In this document: piece after piece, positions 15,739-22,770 of the stretch
Position numbering within the stretch: the stretch's first letter is position 1
How the letters are laid out: the number at the start of each line of letters is the position of its first letter
DNA from: Phycisphaerales bacterium UBA1910
Lineage (GTDB): Bacteria > Planctomycetota > Phycisphaerae > Phycisphaerales > UBA1924
NCBI GenBank assembly: GCA_002337545.1
Contig: DDGE01000001.1
Location: 1,846-27,481 of the forward strand
Length of the DNA stretch: 25,636 bases
Direction of reading: 5' to 3'
Position numbers and translations under genes: made by a program
Notes under the pieces: generated by a model
The model's database searches: none
Told to the model about the DNA's origin: nothing
The model's input: only the letters and a program-made list of their open reading frames with translations

Positions 15739-16584
15739 TCAGGATTCTGCCGGAGCGGCTGCTGCCGTGCTCTCGTTTGCCGCAGCGTCAGTGCTGGAGG
15801 CGTTGCTGTCATCCGCACGGAACTGGGCACGGTTCGAGCGGCGTTGCGGGCGGGCATCGTCGCCACCCTTGTCGCTATTGCGGCCTTCGTTGGTTTCGAC
15901 ACGCGAGGTCTTGCCGTCCGAGATCGCCTTGCAGAGCTCACGGATGATCACATCGATGGATCGCATCGAGTCGTCGTTGCCAGGGATCGCGATGTCCGCC
16001 ATATCGGGATCGCCGTCGGTATCGATCAGACAGATCGTGGGGATGCCGAGCTTGCGTGCTTCACGCAGCGCGGTTGCTTCACGATTCACATCGATCGCCA
16101 CGATCGCGCCGGGCATCTTGTGCATACGGCGGATACCGTCGAGGTTTCGCTTGATCTTGCGCATCTCGCGGCGGAGCTGCGATTCCATTTTCTTGGAGTA
16201 GCTCTCAAAGTTGTCTTCTGCTTCGATCGCTTCGAGCTCTTCAAGTCGCTTGAGGCGGTTGCGGATGGTTCCGAAGTTGGTGAGGGTGCCGCCGAGCCAA
16301 CGCTCTGTGACATAGTGCATTTCTACATCGCCGACGCGCTGTTCAATCACACCCTTCGCTTGGCGCTTCGTGCCGACGAAACAGATGTCCTTGCCACTCC
16401 CGACGGTCTGCGTGAGGAACTTGCGGGCAAGAAGGAGACCCTTGACGGTTTCCTTGATGTCGATGATGTGGATCCCATTGCGCTTACCGTAGATGTACGG
16501 CGTCATCTTCGGGTTCCAGCCGCTGGTGCGCTGTCCGAAGTGAATGCCTGATTCAATGAGATCTTGAACGAGTGTGTTGGCCAT
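15739..16584 (-). CDS. rpsB: 30S ribosomal protein S2
   Basis: This 281-residue protein starts at MANTLVQDLIESG (ATG 16584). A longer open frame runs upstream to 16710 but belongs to the untranslated leader. S2 hallmarks: GIHFGQRTSGWNPKM, YGKRNGIHIIDIKET, RWLGGTLTNFGTIRNR and IPTICLIDTDGDPDMADIAIPGNDDSMRSI-type end of the core (DTNxDP is usual; here DTDGDP). About 45 residues beyond the conserved core form an Arg/Asp/Ser/Ala-rich low-complexity tail (ending AAAAPAES), longer than in most bacteria. S2 is needed late in 30S assembly. It is followed by tsf and has its own promoter at 16744-16771. Confidence 0.97.
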   Translation of the reverse strand: MANTLVQDLIESGIHFGQRTSGWNPKMTPYIYGKRNGIHIIDIKETVKGLLLARKFLTQTVGSGKDICFVGTKRQAKGVIEQRVGDVEMHYVTERWLGGTLTNFGTIRNRLKRLEELEAIEAEDNFESYSKKMESQLRREMRKIKRNLDGIRRMHKMPGAIVAIDVNREATALREARKLGIPTICLIDTDGDPDMADIAIPGNDDSMRSIDVIIRELCKAISDGKTSRVETNEGRNSDKGGDDARPQRRSNRAQFRADDSNASSTDAAANESTAAAAPAES

Positions 16585-16963
16585 GATACTGGTCCGTTCC
16601 TTGTCAGCGACACCGGCCGCGTGATCGGTCGCGACACAAGGGCGCTTTGGTGACGAATCCTGCTCCCAGGCGATCTTGCCAAGGAGTCTGATTGATAAAC
16701 AAAAGCCCAAACTGGGGGTTGCGTGCCGATCACACGCACAGGGAGTATAGGTAGCTTGAGAATCCAGACAAACGAGTTATCGATGAAGTTTTACAACCCG
16801 ATTCCGAACATAACCCGTCCGAAGGGCCGGTTGGGATGATTTGGGGCAAGTCCAGTATTGATATACCCCAACTCTAAGGGGGTCGTGGTTGAGTCCGGTT
16901 CCTGTCAGACCGATATCACCCACAAGATCGCGAGGGGCGCGGTCTGCACAGAGGTGATCAGAC
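16585..16963. other. Divergent intergenic region between rpsB and pilZ
   Basis: These 379 bases hold no convincing gene; short open frames here lack start signals and family features. The left part is the rpsB leader (about 150 bases) with a small hairpin near 16706-16720 followed by a T-rich stretch on the minus strand. The right part is the pilZ leader with a candidate RNA switch (16902-16974). The rpsB promoter is clear; a pilZ promoter is not, the best guess being around 16890-16917. Confidence 0.7.
16744..16771 (-). promoter_or_regulatory. rpsB promoter
   Basis: On the minus strand TTGTCT (16771-16766) and TATACT (16749-16744) are 16 bases apart, matching sigma-70 -35 (4 of 6) and -10 (5 of 6). 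The predicted start of transcription is near 16737, leaving an rpsB leader of about 150 bases. Confidence 0.6.
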
Positions 16964-16974
16964 ATGACTGACAG
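16902..16974 (+). promoter_or_regulatory. Candidate translational RNA switch in the pilZ leader
   Basis: The Shine-Dalgarno GAGGTGAT (16951-16958), five bases before the ATG at 16964, is nearly the full complement of the 16S rRNA tail. ATCACC at 16915-16920 is its exact complement, and CTGTCAG (16902-16908) is the exact complement of CTGACAG inside the first codons (16968-16974). These two nested stems would hide both the ribosome site and the start codon. A competing 7-bp hairpin, CAGACCG (16906-16912) with CGGTCTG (16940-16946), overlaps the outer stem and would release them. It does not look like a known cyclic-di-GMP riboswitch class. Confidence 0.4.
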
Positions 16975-17389
16975 CGGACTCATTGTGCGGCGTTCCGTAC
17001 GCTTTGAGATTTCACTCCCGGCGCGAATGCGTGTCGCAGCACATCACGCCGATGCGCTCAGCTTTGCCAAGGGCGTGTGCGACGAAGATCGCTGGATCGA
17101 TGTCAACATCATTGACTTTGCCGCGGGTGGACTCGGGTTCATGGCCGAGGTGTTTGTCCCACGCCAGGTTGATCTCGAGATCCAGATTCCCAGCCAAGAA
17201 GGGCCTGACAAGCAGATCTATTTGAGTTGTCAGATCCGTGTCCAGCGGGTGCAGATGACCGATCGGCGTCCGGGATACAAGATCGGTGGCGAGTTCATCA
17301 ACCAAACCCCGGAAGTCGAATCGCAGATCGAGATGATGCTTCATCGTCTCAGCAGTGAGTGTGATCACCAGGGGGAATCGCATGCTTGA
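16964..17389 (+). CDS. PilZ domain protein, first gene of the secretion operon
   Basis: This 141-residue cytoplasmic protein is a stand-alone PilZ domain. The cyclic-di-GMP-binding RxxxR motif is intact (Arg9 to Arg13 in VRRSVRFEI), and the second motif, normally D/N-x-S-x-x-G, reads Asp51-Phe-Ala-Ala-Gly-Gly with Ala in place of Ser. A beta-barrel pattern follows (VDLEIQIP, YLSCQIRVQRVQ, YKIGGEFIN). It may thus bind cyclic-di-GMP more weakly or act by protein contact. Its end overlaps the start of gspE by 8 bases, so the two are coupled. Binding of PilZ-family proteins to assembly ATPases is known in pilus systems; a regulatory role on GspE is inferred from position. Expression may be governed by the leader structure at 16902-16974. 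Confidence 0.88.
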   Translation: MTDSGLIVRRSVRFEISLPARMRVAAHHADALSFAKGVCDEDRWIDVNIIDFAAGGLGFMAEVFVPRQVDLEIQIPSQEGPDKQIYLSCQIRVQRVQMTDRRPGYKIGGEFINQTPEVESQIEMMLHRLSSECDHQGESHA

Positions 17390-19076
17390 TACATCAGAGT
17401 TCATCATCAAAGCACTGATCGAATTCGGTAGCATCGACGAAGCTGCGGCGAATCGATTGCGAGAGTACGCCGTTGAACACGAGCTCGGTTTCGATGAAGC
17501 GGTAATCCGTTCCAATATCGTTGCGTCACGCGAGGTCGCGATTGTCAAAGCGATGATCTGTGAATACCCGTTCACGGAACTCAAAAAGTATGACATCGAT
17601 ATCCGCCTATCGCGTTGTCTCCCGAAGTCAATGTCGGAGCGCCTGCGCGCGTTCCCGCTCTTTATCTTTGGTGATATCGCAACCGTCGCTATGGAGGATC
17701 CGCTTGATCTGCAGGCAATCGATGAGCTTCGACAGACACTGAAGAAGCAGATCGATCCGGTGGTGTGTGACGCGCAACAGTTGCGGATGCTCATCACTCG
17801 TGCGTACACCCTGGATACAGGGGCAACGGAAGCGGATCAGGATACAGAAGACCTGGAGATCGAGAACAGGAATGAGCCTGTAGTCGCTGCGGTAAACCAG
17901 ATCCTGTTCAACGCCGCGGAAGCATGCGCCTCCGACATCCATATCAATCCAGAGGATAAGGCGTTGATGCTTCGGTATCGGGTCGATGGGGTGCTCCAGA
18001 CACAGCGTGGGCCAGATATCTCGATGCATGAAGGGCTCATTCAGCGTTTGAAGGTGATGGCGCACTTGGATGTGACACAGTCTCGTCGCCCACAGGACGG
18101 GAAGTTCCGATTCAAGCACAACGGCATCCCAATCGATGTTCGACTTAGCATCATCCCGACCATCCACGGCGAAAACGCGGTGCTGCGTCTTCTGAGCAGC
18201 GCGAGCCAAATCGGGCAGATCAAGGACCTTGGCATGCCACTTGATGTGAGCGATGCCTTCGCTCAGATGATCTCAAAGCCGCACGGGATTGTGCTCGTAA
18301 CAGGCCCAACCGGATCGGGGAAGACAACGACTCTGTACACGGCTCTCAATGAGATCAATGCGCCCGAACGCAACATCATGACGATCGAAGACCCTGTCGA
18401 AATTCGCCTTCCTCTGATCCGTCAGGTGCAGGTGAACTCTGAGATTGGGATGACCTTTGCGAGCGCTCTGCGATCGATCCTTCGGCAAGATCCTGATGTG
18501 ATCCTGCTTGGCGAAATCCGAGATTCCGAGACGGCGAAAATCGCGGTCCAGTCTGCGTTGACCGGGCATCTAGTCTTCTCAACGCTGCACACGAATGACG
18601 CGATCGGCGCCATTCCGCGTCTGCGGGAGTTCGGCGTACCGCCGTTCGCAATCAATAATGCGTTGCTGGGGGTCATGGCACAGCGGCTAGTGCGGCGTGT
18701 CTGTACGGATTGTCTGATCGAGGATGCGCCGGACGAATCGGAGCTGCTCGAGCTTGGGCTCGACCCGAATGCGGGCGAGAAGTTCGTAAAAGGCAAGGGG
18801 TGCCCCAAATGTATGAGCCTGGGCTACAAGGGGCGTCTCGGTGTGTATGAACTGCTCTGTGCAACTTCGAGTGTTCGCAATCTCATCGATCAGGGGGCGA
18901 ACGCGAGCGAGATTTATGAGGTGGCGCGTTCAGAGGGCATGCGACTGATGCTTGAGGATGGTATCGAGAAAGCGAAGCTCGGCCTGACCAGCATCGAGGA
19001 AGTCCGCAAGCTCCATGCGACGATTGACATCAAGCTCCGCAACGACGAGAACAACGCGTATCGGCTCAGCGCCTGA
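17382..19076 (+). CDS. gspE: Type II secretion / type IV pilus assembly ATPase GspE
   Basis: I chose ATG 17382 (564 residues), which has GGGGGA about 6 bases upstream; an in-frame GTG lies at 17355. The N-terminal 160 residues form the GspE/MshE-N-like domain that contacts the inner-membrane platform. The ATPase core has Walker A GPTGSGKTT at 308-316, the Asp box near MTIEDPVEIRL, Walker B DVILLGEIRD and the His box GHLVFSTLHTND. A zinc-binding tetracysteine is present (Cys441, 444, 474, 477), as in most GspE/PilB proteins. It powers pseudopilus assembly as a hexamer at the inner membrane. Overlap with pilZ upstream and 15 bases to gspF downstream place it in the operon. GspE versus PilB cannot be settled by this protein alone. 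Confidence 0.95.
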   Translation: MLDTSEFIIKALIEFGSIDEAAANRLREYAVEHELGFDEAVIRSNIVASREVAIVKAMICEYPFTELKKYDIDIRLSRCLPKSMSERLRAFPLFIFGDIATVAMEDPLDLQAIDELRQTLKKQIDPVVCDAQQLRMLITRAYTLDTGATEADQDTEDLEIENRNEPVVAAVNQILFNAAEACASDIHINPEDKALMLRYRVDGVLQTQRGPDISMHEGLIQRLKVMAHLDVTQSRRPQDGKFRFKHNGIPIDVRLSIIPTIHGENAVLRLLSSASQIGQIKDLGMPLDVSDAFAQMISKPHGIVLVTGPTGSGKTTTLYTALNEINAPERNIMTIEDPVEIRLPLIRQVQVNSEIGMTFASALRSILRQDPDVILLGEIRDSETAKIAVQSALTGHLVFSTLHTNDAIGAIPRLREFGVPPFAINNALLGVMAQRLVRRVCTDCLIEDAPDESELLELGLDPNAGEKFVKGKGCPKCMSLGYKGRLGVYELLCATSSVRNLIDQGANASEIYEVARSEGMRLMLEDGIEKAKLGLTSIEEVRKLHATIDIKLRNDENNAYRLSA

Positions 19077-19091
19077 TTCCGGAGGCAGATC

Positions 19092-20297
19092 ATGTCGAGT
19101 TTACTCTACAAATACCACGCGGTAGACGAGCACGGCACACGCCAGTCTGGTCGAATCGAGGCGTATACCGAGCAGGTGGCGTTCCAAAAACTGATTGAGC
19201 AGGGGTTAACTCCACTGACGATCCGTGAGAGCCGGGCTCAAATTTCTGTATTCAAGCATCGCCGAGTGACGCAGCTGGAAATTGCAACGCTTACGCGTGA
19301 GATGAGTGTACTGCTCGAAGCGAGCATCCCCATCGGGCGTGGGCTTATGTCCATTGCGGAGCACGAGAAAAATCCTGCCCTGAAGGACATGGTCTTTGAT
19401 ATCGCGGCGATGATCGAGTCGGGCGAGAAGATCACGGCAGCGTTTGCAAAGTATGAGCACATCTTCGGGAGCGTTTACATCCAGACACTCCGTTCCGCAG
19501 AGAAAACAGGCCAGATTGGTCCTGTTGCGAGCCATCTCGCGGATATGCTCGAGCGCAATATCGAGACGACCCAGCAGATCAAACGCGCGCTGACTTACCC
19601 GCTTATTGTGATCGCGTTCGTCGCAATGGCATTGAGCGTGATTGTGATCTTTGTCGTGCCAAAGTTCGCGAAGATCTTTGAGGCCAACGGCGTTGAGCTC
19701 CCATTCACGACACGAGTTGTGCGTGCTATGGGGACATCGTTGACTCAGTTTTGGTGGGTGTACGCGATTGTTGCGGTTGCGCTTTCTGTCGGACTTGTCA
19801 AAGCATGGAAGAGCAAAAACGGGCGTATACGAATCGAAAAAATCCTGCACAGGCTCCCATACATCGGCGATATGTTTACCTCGGTCACCACTGCTCGATT
19901 CAGCAGAGTCATGGGTATTGGGCTCGAATCAGGCATCGAGGTGATCGAGGCCATCGAGATCGCAGGGGGATCTACAGGGCGTCCGGTATTTCAGGAGGAG
20001 TGTGTCCGCATGTGCGATCGGATGCGCAGCGGCGATTCACTATCAGATGTCATCAATCGTGCGCAGGGACTCCCGAGCTTCGCGCGGCGCCTATTTGGCT
20101 CTGGAAAAGACTCCAAGGAACTTGCTCGAGCGGGCTCGATCATTGCACGACACTACGACCGCCAATCGGATCACCTCGCGAAAAACATCAACACAGTAAT
20201 CGAGCCGATGATCACCATCGCGATGGCCGGGGTTGTCCTGCTCGTGGCTCTATCCGTCTTCCTGCCGATGTGGCAGATGATCAGCATCAACAAGTGA
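19092..20297 (+). CDS. gspF: Type II secretion inner-membrane platform protein GspF
   Basis: This 401-residue protein has a GGAGG Shine-Dalgarno 6 bases before ATG 19092. It shows the two repeated GspF cytoplasmic domains: TREMSVLLEASIPIGRGL in the first half, RFSRVMGIGLESGIEVIEAIEIAG in the second. Three transmembrane helices are visible: YPLIVIAFVAMALSVIVIF, WWVYAIVAVALSVGLV and MITIAMAGVVLLVALSVFL near the end. The N-terminal YKYHAVDEHGTRQSGRIEA is typical. GspF is the rotating platform through which the ATPase GspE drives pseudopilin extrusion. It lies between gspE and the pseudopilin cluster, as in canonical operons. Confidence 0.96.
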   Translation: MSSLLYKYHAVDEHGTRQSGRIEAYTEQVAFQKLIEQGLTPLTIRESRAQISVFKHRRVTQLEIATLTREMSVLLEASIPIGRGLMSIAEHEKNPALKDMVFDIAAMIESGEKITAAFAKYEHIFGSVYIQTLRSAEKTGQIGPVASHLADMLERNIETTQQIKRALTYPLIVIAFVAMALSVIVIFVVPKFAKIFEANGVELPFTTRVVRAMGTSLTQFWWVYAIVAVALSVGLVKAWKSKNGRIRIEKILHRLPYIGDMFTSVTTARFSRVMGIGLESGIEVIEAIEIAGGSTGRPVFQEECVRMCDRMRSGDSLSDVINRAQGLPSFARRLFGSGKDSKELARAGSIIARHYDRQSDHLAKNINTVIEPMITIAMAGVVLLVALSVFLPMWQMISINK

Positions 20298-20305
20298 GGG
20301 GCACT

Positions 20306-20773
20306 ATGCATACTACAGCTAAGGGATTTTCACTCATCGAAGTACTCGTCGTCGTGGTTATCTTAGGGATACTCGCGGCCGTCGCGATCCCACAGTTCGC
20401 CGGTGCGAGCGACGACGCGAAGACAAGTGCGACACAGAGCACTGTTGCCGGAGTTCGTTCAGCGATTGCGACATATAGAACCAGCGCGGTCATTCAGGGG
20501 AATGATCCGTACCCCACGCTCGCGATGATGCAGGACGGGAGTGTGCTCAAGTTTGAGATACCTGCGAATCCGTTCTCAGAAGTTGCAGGTATCCAAAGCG
20601 TCGGGCAGGCTCAGGCAGAGGCGCGTGGGGTCAGTAATGCGACGACGGCTGGCTGGAACTACTTCGTTGACAACAACGCCAACCCGCCAGTCGCGGTCTT
20701 CTATGCAAACACAAATGAGCCGACAACGGAGTCGGATGGCTCCGGCGGAACTCTGAGTGCGAACGAGCTCTAA
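20306..20773 (+). CDS. gspG: Major pseudopilin, GspG-like
   Basis: ATG 20306 has GAGGGG four bases upstream; a long open frame further upstream overlaps gspF out of frame and is not real. The 155-residue product has a type IV prepilin leader, MHTTAKG, cut before FSLIEVLVVVVILGILAAVAIP with the conserved Glu5 for assembly. After the helix comes ASDDAKTSATQSTVAGVRSAI, then a short C-terminal domain with PANPF and GWNYFVDNNANPPVAVFYANTNE, a style familiar from planctomycete pilin-like proteins. The calcium-site aspartates of enterobacterial GspG are not obvious. Position as first pseudopilin after F supports the G role. It ends directly against the next start (TAA then ATG). Confidence 0.85.
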   Translation: MHTTAKGFSLIEVLVVVVILGILAAVAIPQFAGASDDAKTSATQSTVAGVRSAIATYRTSAVIQGNDPYPTLAMMQDGSVLKFEIPANPFSEVAGIQSVGQAQAEARGVSNATTAGWNYFVDNNANPPVAVFYANTNEPTTESDGSGGTLSANEL

Positions 20774-21316
20774 ATGTATCGTCTGAGCAAGCCATCCCGG
20801 TCTGCTGCCCACGCGTTCACAATGATTGAACTCATGGTTGTCGTGATCCTCATGGGGATTGTTGCCGTCACGGTTATGCCCGCGATGGACAATGTGCGGC
20901 TTATGCGTGAGGGGGCCGCTCGCGACGATGTGATGCGGCTGCTGGAGCTTGCCAGAGCCCGTGCGATGGCGGTTGGATCTCCGAACGGTTTATCGATCAA
21001 CCTAGAGAGTTCATCTTTCACCCTCGTACACATCACAGGATCGGGTGAAATTGAAACGGTCATCGATCCGTTAACTTATCAATCTCGAACGCTCTCACTG
21101 CCTGTGACCTATCCAGGGGTGACGATCAACTCAATGCTGAACGGAGATGGTGAGGCGGGTTCCGGGATCGTCTGGTTCGACTTTGAGGCAAACCCGCACA
21201 CCCGCGATCTCAACGGTGGCTTTGTTGCACTCAACGATGAGGATGTCCGCATCGAACTGTCTTCAGATGAGACTGTTGTTGTCCACGCGTTCACTGGGGT
21301 GGTGGAGTTGCGATGA
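20774..21316 (+). CDS. gspH: Minor pseudopilin, GspH-like
   Basis: This 180-residue protein has a 14-residue prepilin leader and the sequence AFTMIELMVVVILMGIVAVTVMP. Cleavage would be after Ala instead of the usual Gly, and Glu5 is kept. The region after the helix (RLMREGAARDDVMRLLELARARAMAVGSPNGLSINL) has the GspH/FimT pattern of a long helix followed by a beta-rich domain. It starts on the base after the gspG stop and overlaps the next gene by four bases. In type II systems GspH is a minor pseudopilin near the pseudopilus tip. The letter is assigned from order and general pattern. Confidence 0.78.
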   Translation: MYRLSKPSRSAAHAFTMIELMVVVILMGIVAVTVMPAMDNVRLMREGAARDDVMRLLELARARAMAVGSPNGLSINLESSSFTLVHITGSGEIETVIDPLTYQSRTLSLPVTYPGVTINSMLNGDGEAGSGIVWFDFEANPHTRDLNGGFVALNDEDVRIELSSDETVVVHAFTGVVELR

Positions 21317-21807
21317 TGTTCAGCAGAATCAATATGCTACAGACGCGTAAAGCGTTTACATTGATCGAGGTCGTGATCGCCGTTATGGTCCTGGCGATAG
21401 CTGTTCCGCCCACGCTGAGTCTGCTAGATTCCGCCGGTGCGGGACGGGCAGACGCGATCAATACGAACCGGGCATCACTGCTCGCAACAAGTGTTCTCGA
21501 AACCATCATCGCGGATATCAACTCCAATGCGGCAGGACTGGGATTTGACGCCCTCGGTGATTCAAATGCTTATCTGAATGCACCAGACACGGGTTTGTAC
21601 GCACGACTCGAAACAATCGTGAGCCCCTACTCGGATGCTGGGTTGGGCTACGCCGTTGAAGTTGGAACGCTGGTGGCTGCAGATGGCTCGGTCTCCGAAG
21701 ATGCGAATGAGAACATCTTCCGCATTGTGACGGTACGCGTGAGTTTTACTTCTGCCAGCACGGCTTCCTATCAGGTTCCCTTCAGCACGATGGTGTCAGC
21801 GATATGA
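21313..21807 (+). CDS. gspI: Minor pseudopilin, GspI-like
   Basis: This 164-residue protein starts by ATGA overlap with the preceding gene. Its prepilin leader ends TRKA, before FTLIEVVIAVMVLAIAVPP, so Ala again stands at position -1 and Glu5 is present. The continuation LLDSAGAGRADAINTNRASLLATSVLETIIADI resembles GspI-type minor pseudopilins (short leader, LATSVLE-like helix end). GspI begins the I-J-K tip complex in type II systems. ATGs at residues 2 and 8 are alternative starts, but the overlap supports the first. It is coupled to gspJ by another four-base overlap. Confidence 0.75.
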   Translation: MMFSRINMLQTRKAFTLIEVVIAVMVLAIAVPPTLSLLDSAGAGRADAINTNRASLLATSVLETIIADINSNAAGLGFDALGDSNAYLNAPDTGLYARLETIVSPYSDAGLGYAVEVGTLVAADGSVSEDANENIFRIVTVRVSFTSASTASYQVPFSTMVSAI

Positions 21808-22322
21808 AAGTTATCGAGCAAACAAACCGTAGGGGATTTACGCTGCTGGAGTTGCTCGCCGCGATACTTGTGATGAGCATTATCAGTGCCGTGGTTCTTC
21901 CTGTGATTACCTCGGCGTCTGAGTCATACAGCACAACCAGGGATGTTCGCGAGAGAACAGAGCGAATGACTTACGCGATCGATCGTATCTCTCGCATCAT
22001 TCGTCAAGCACCGATTGGGTCGGGGGATGCTGGGATCGGTATCCAGTCTGCGACAAGCCAGTCGCTGGTTTTTACGGACGGCACGGGGTTTGATCATGTC
22101 GACAATGAGATCCGCATGCGTGTACCCGGATACGACCCCGCGACGCTCTGCGCTGATATAGATAGTCTTGAGATCGCCTACTTCGCGGATGATGGTGTCA
22201 CGAGTACCCTCGCGACCCCAGCAGAGACGCATCGAGTAGTAGTCACCCTGACGAACAATGAGCTTCGCATGAGCATCGTGGCGCATCCCCGCGTTTGGAT
22301 TGGGCAGCAGGGGGGATCATGA
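21804..22322 (+). CDS. gspJ: Minor pseudopilin, GspJ-like
   Basis: This 172-residue protein has the leader MKVIEQTNRRG and mature start FTLLELLAAILVMSIISAVVLPVI with Gly at -1 and Glu5. The helix continues into SYSTTRDVRERTERMTYAIDRISRIIRQAPIG, a pattern typical of GspJ/PilW-type minor pilins, which carry a basic Asp/Arg-rich helix end and a beta domain. It starts and ends by four-base ATGA overlaps, so it is tightly coupled to the genes on both sides. Its role as J is inferred from position between I-like and K-like genes. Confidence 0.76.
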   Translation: MKVIEQTNRRGFTLLELLAAILVMSIISAVVLPVITSASESYSTTRDVRERTERMTYAIDRISRIIRQAPIGSGDAGIGIQSATSQSLVFTDGTGFDHVDNEIRMRVPGYDPATLCADIDSLEIAYFADDGVTSTLATPAETHRVVVTLTNNELRMSIVAHPRVWIGQQGGS

Positions 22323-22672
22323 CTCAGGGAATGCGCCAAACAAACAGACGCGGAATCATACTGGTTGTCATTGTCGTCGTGATGTCGATTCTGGCTCTGG
22401 TTGTCGCGGGGGCGATCCGCCCCGTTCGCGACGAATCAGAACTCGCGGCCTTGCGGGTTGAAACGACTCGCGCGTTCTATGCCGCCGAAGGAGGAGCATT
22501 CATCGTGATGAATGCGGTCATGGATCGAGCGGAGATGCCTTCTGAAGGCAGCACCCTTGATCTGGGGGGGCAGGATATCCGCTTTGTGCAGTTACCGGGA
22601 TCAGACCCGGTTGCTGTAATCGAAGGAAGTTCCGGTAACGCCATCCGACGGATCGAACTCACGACTGAGTAG
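22319..22672 (+). CDS. Short GspK/PilX-like minor pseudopilin
   Basis: This 117-residue protein starts at ATG 22319 by ATGA overlap. Its N-terminus, TNRRGIILVVIVVVMSILALVVAG, has the GspK/PilX type of leader: Gly before a hydrophobic helix without the Glu5 of other pseudopilins. The following ESELAALRVETTRAFYAAEGGAFIVMNAVM carries the AAEGG signature of the PilX/GspK N-terminal region. GspK proteins are normally around 300 residues with a large alpha-helical domain at the tip; here only some 60 residues follow the helix. It may be a miniature tip protein or a PilX-like one. The stop is followed by the only sizeable gap in the operon (98 bases). Confidence 0.7.
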   Translation: MTQGMRQTNRRGIILVVIVVVMSILALVVAGAIRPVRDESELAALRVETTRAFYAAEGGAFIVMNAVMDRAEMPSEGSTLDLGGQDIRFVQLPGSDPVAVIEGSSGNAIRRIELTTE

Positions 22673-22678
22673 GTTCTT

Positions 22679-22707
22679 GCAGAATAGTAAAACTTACACC
22701 TTTCTGC
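22679..22707 (+). promoter_or_regulatory. Intercistronic stem-loop between pseudopilin and GspL blocks
   Basis: GCAGAA (22679-22684) pairs with TTCTGC (22702-22707), and inside it GTAA (22687-22690) pairs with TTAC (22694-22697). A second small stem, GCCC with GGGC, overlaps and follows (22706-22720). No T-run follows, so it is more likely an mRNA processing or stability element than a terminator. Confidence 0.4.
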
Positions 22708-22770
22708 CCAAGTGGAGGGCGATCTCAGACGATTCTACAGAAGTTCACTCCCGTGATCGAGGGGCTACAC

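Noticed and set aside
16800..16963. Known cyclic-di-GMP (GEMM) riboswitch upstream of pilZ
   Set aside because: I do not see the conserved GEMM core or its tetraloop-receptor arrangement; only a novel candidate structure is proposed.
16777..16983. Short minus-strand frame in the rpsB-pilZ gap
   Set aside because: No Shine-Dalgarno, no family pattern, and it overlaps the pilZ start region and the rpsB promoter area.
19751..20305. Long upstream extension of the gspG frame
   Set aside because: It overlaps gspF in another frame; the prepilin leader and Shine-Dalgarno fix the start at 20306.
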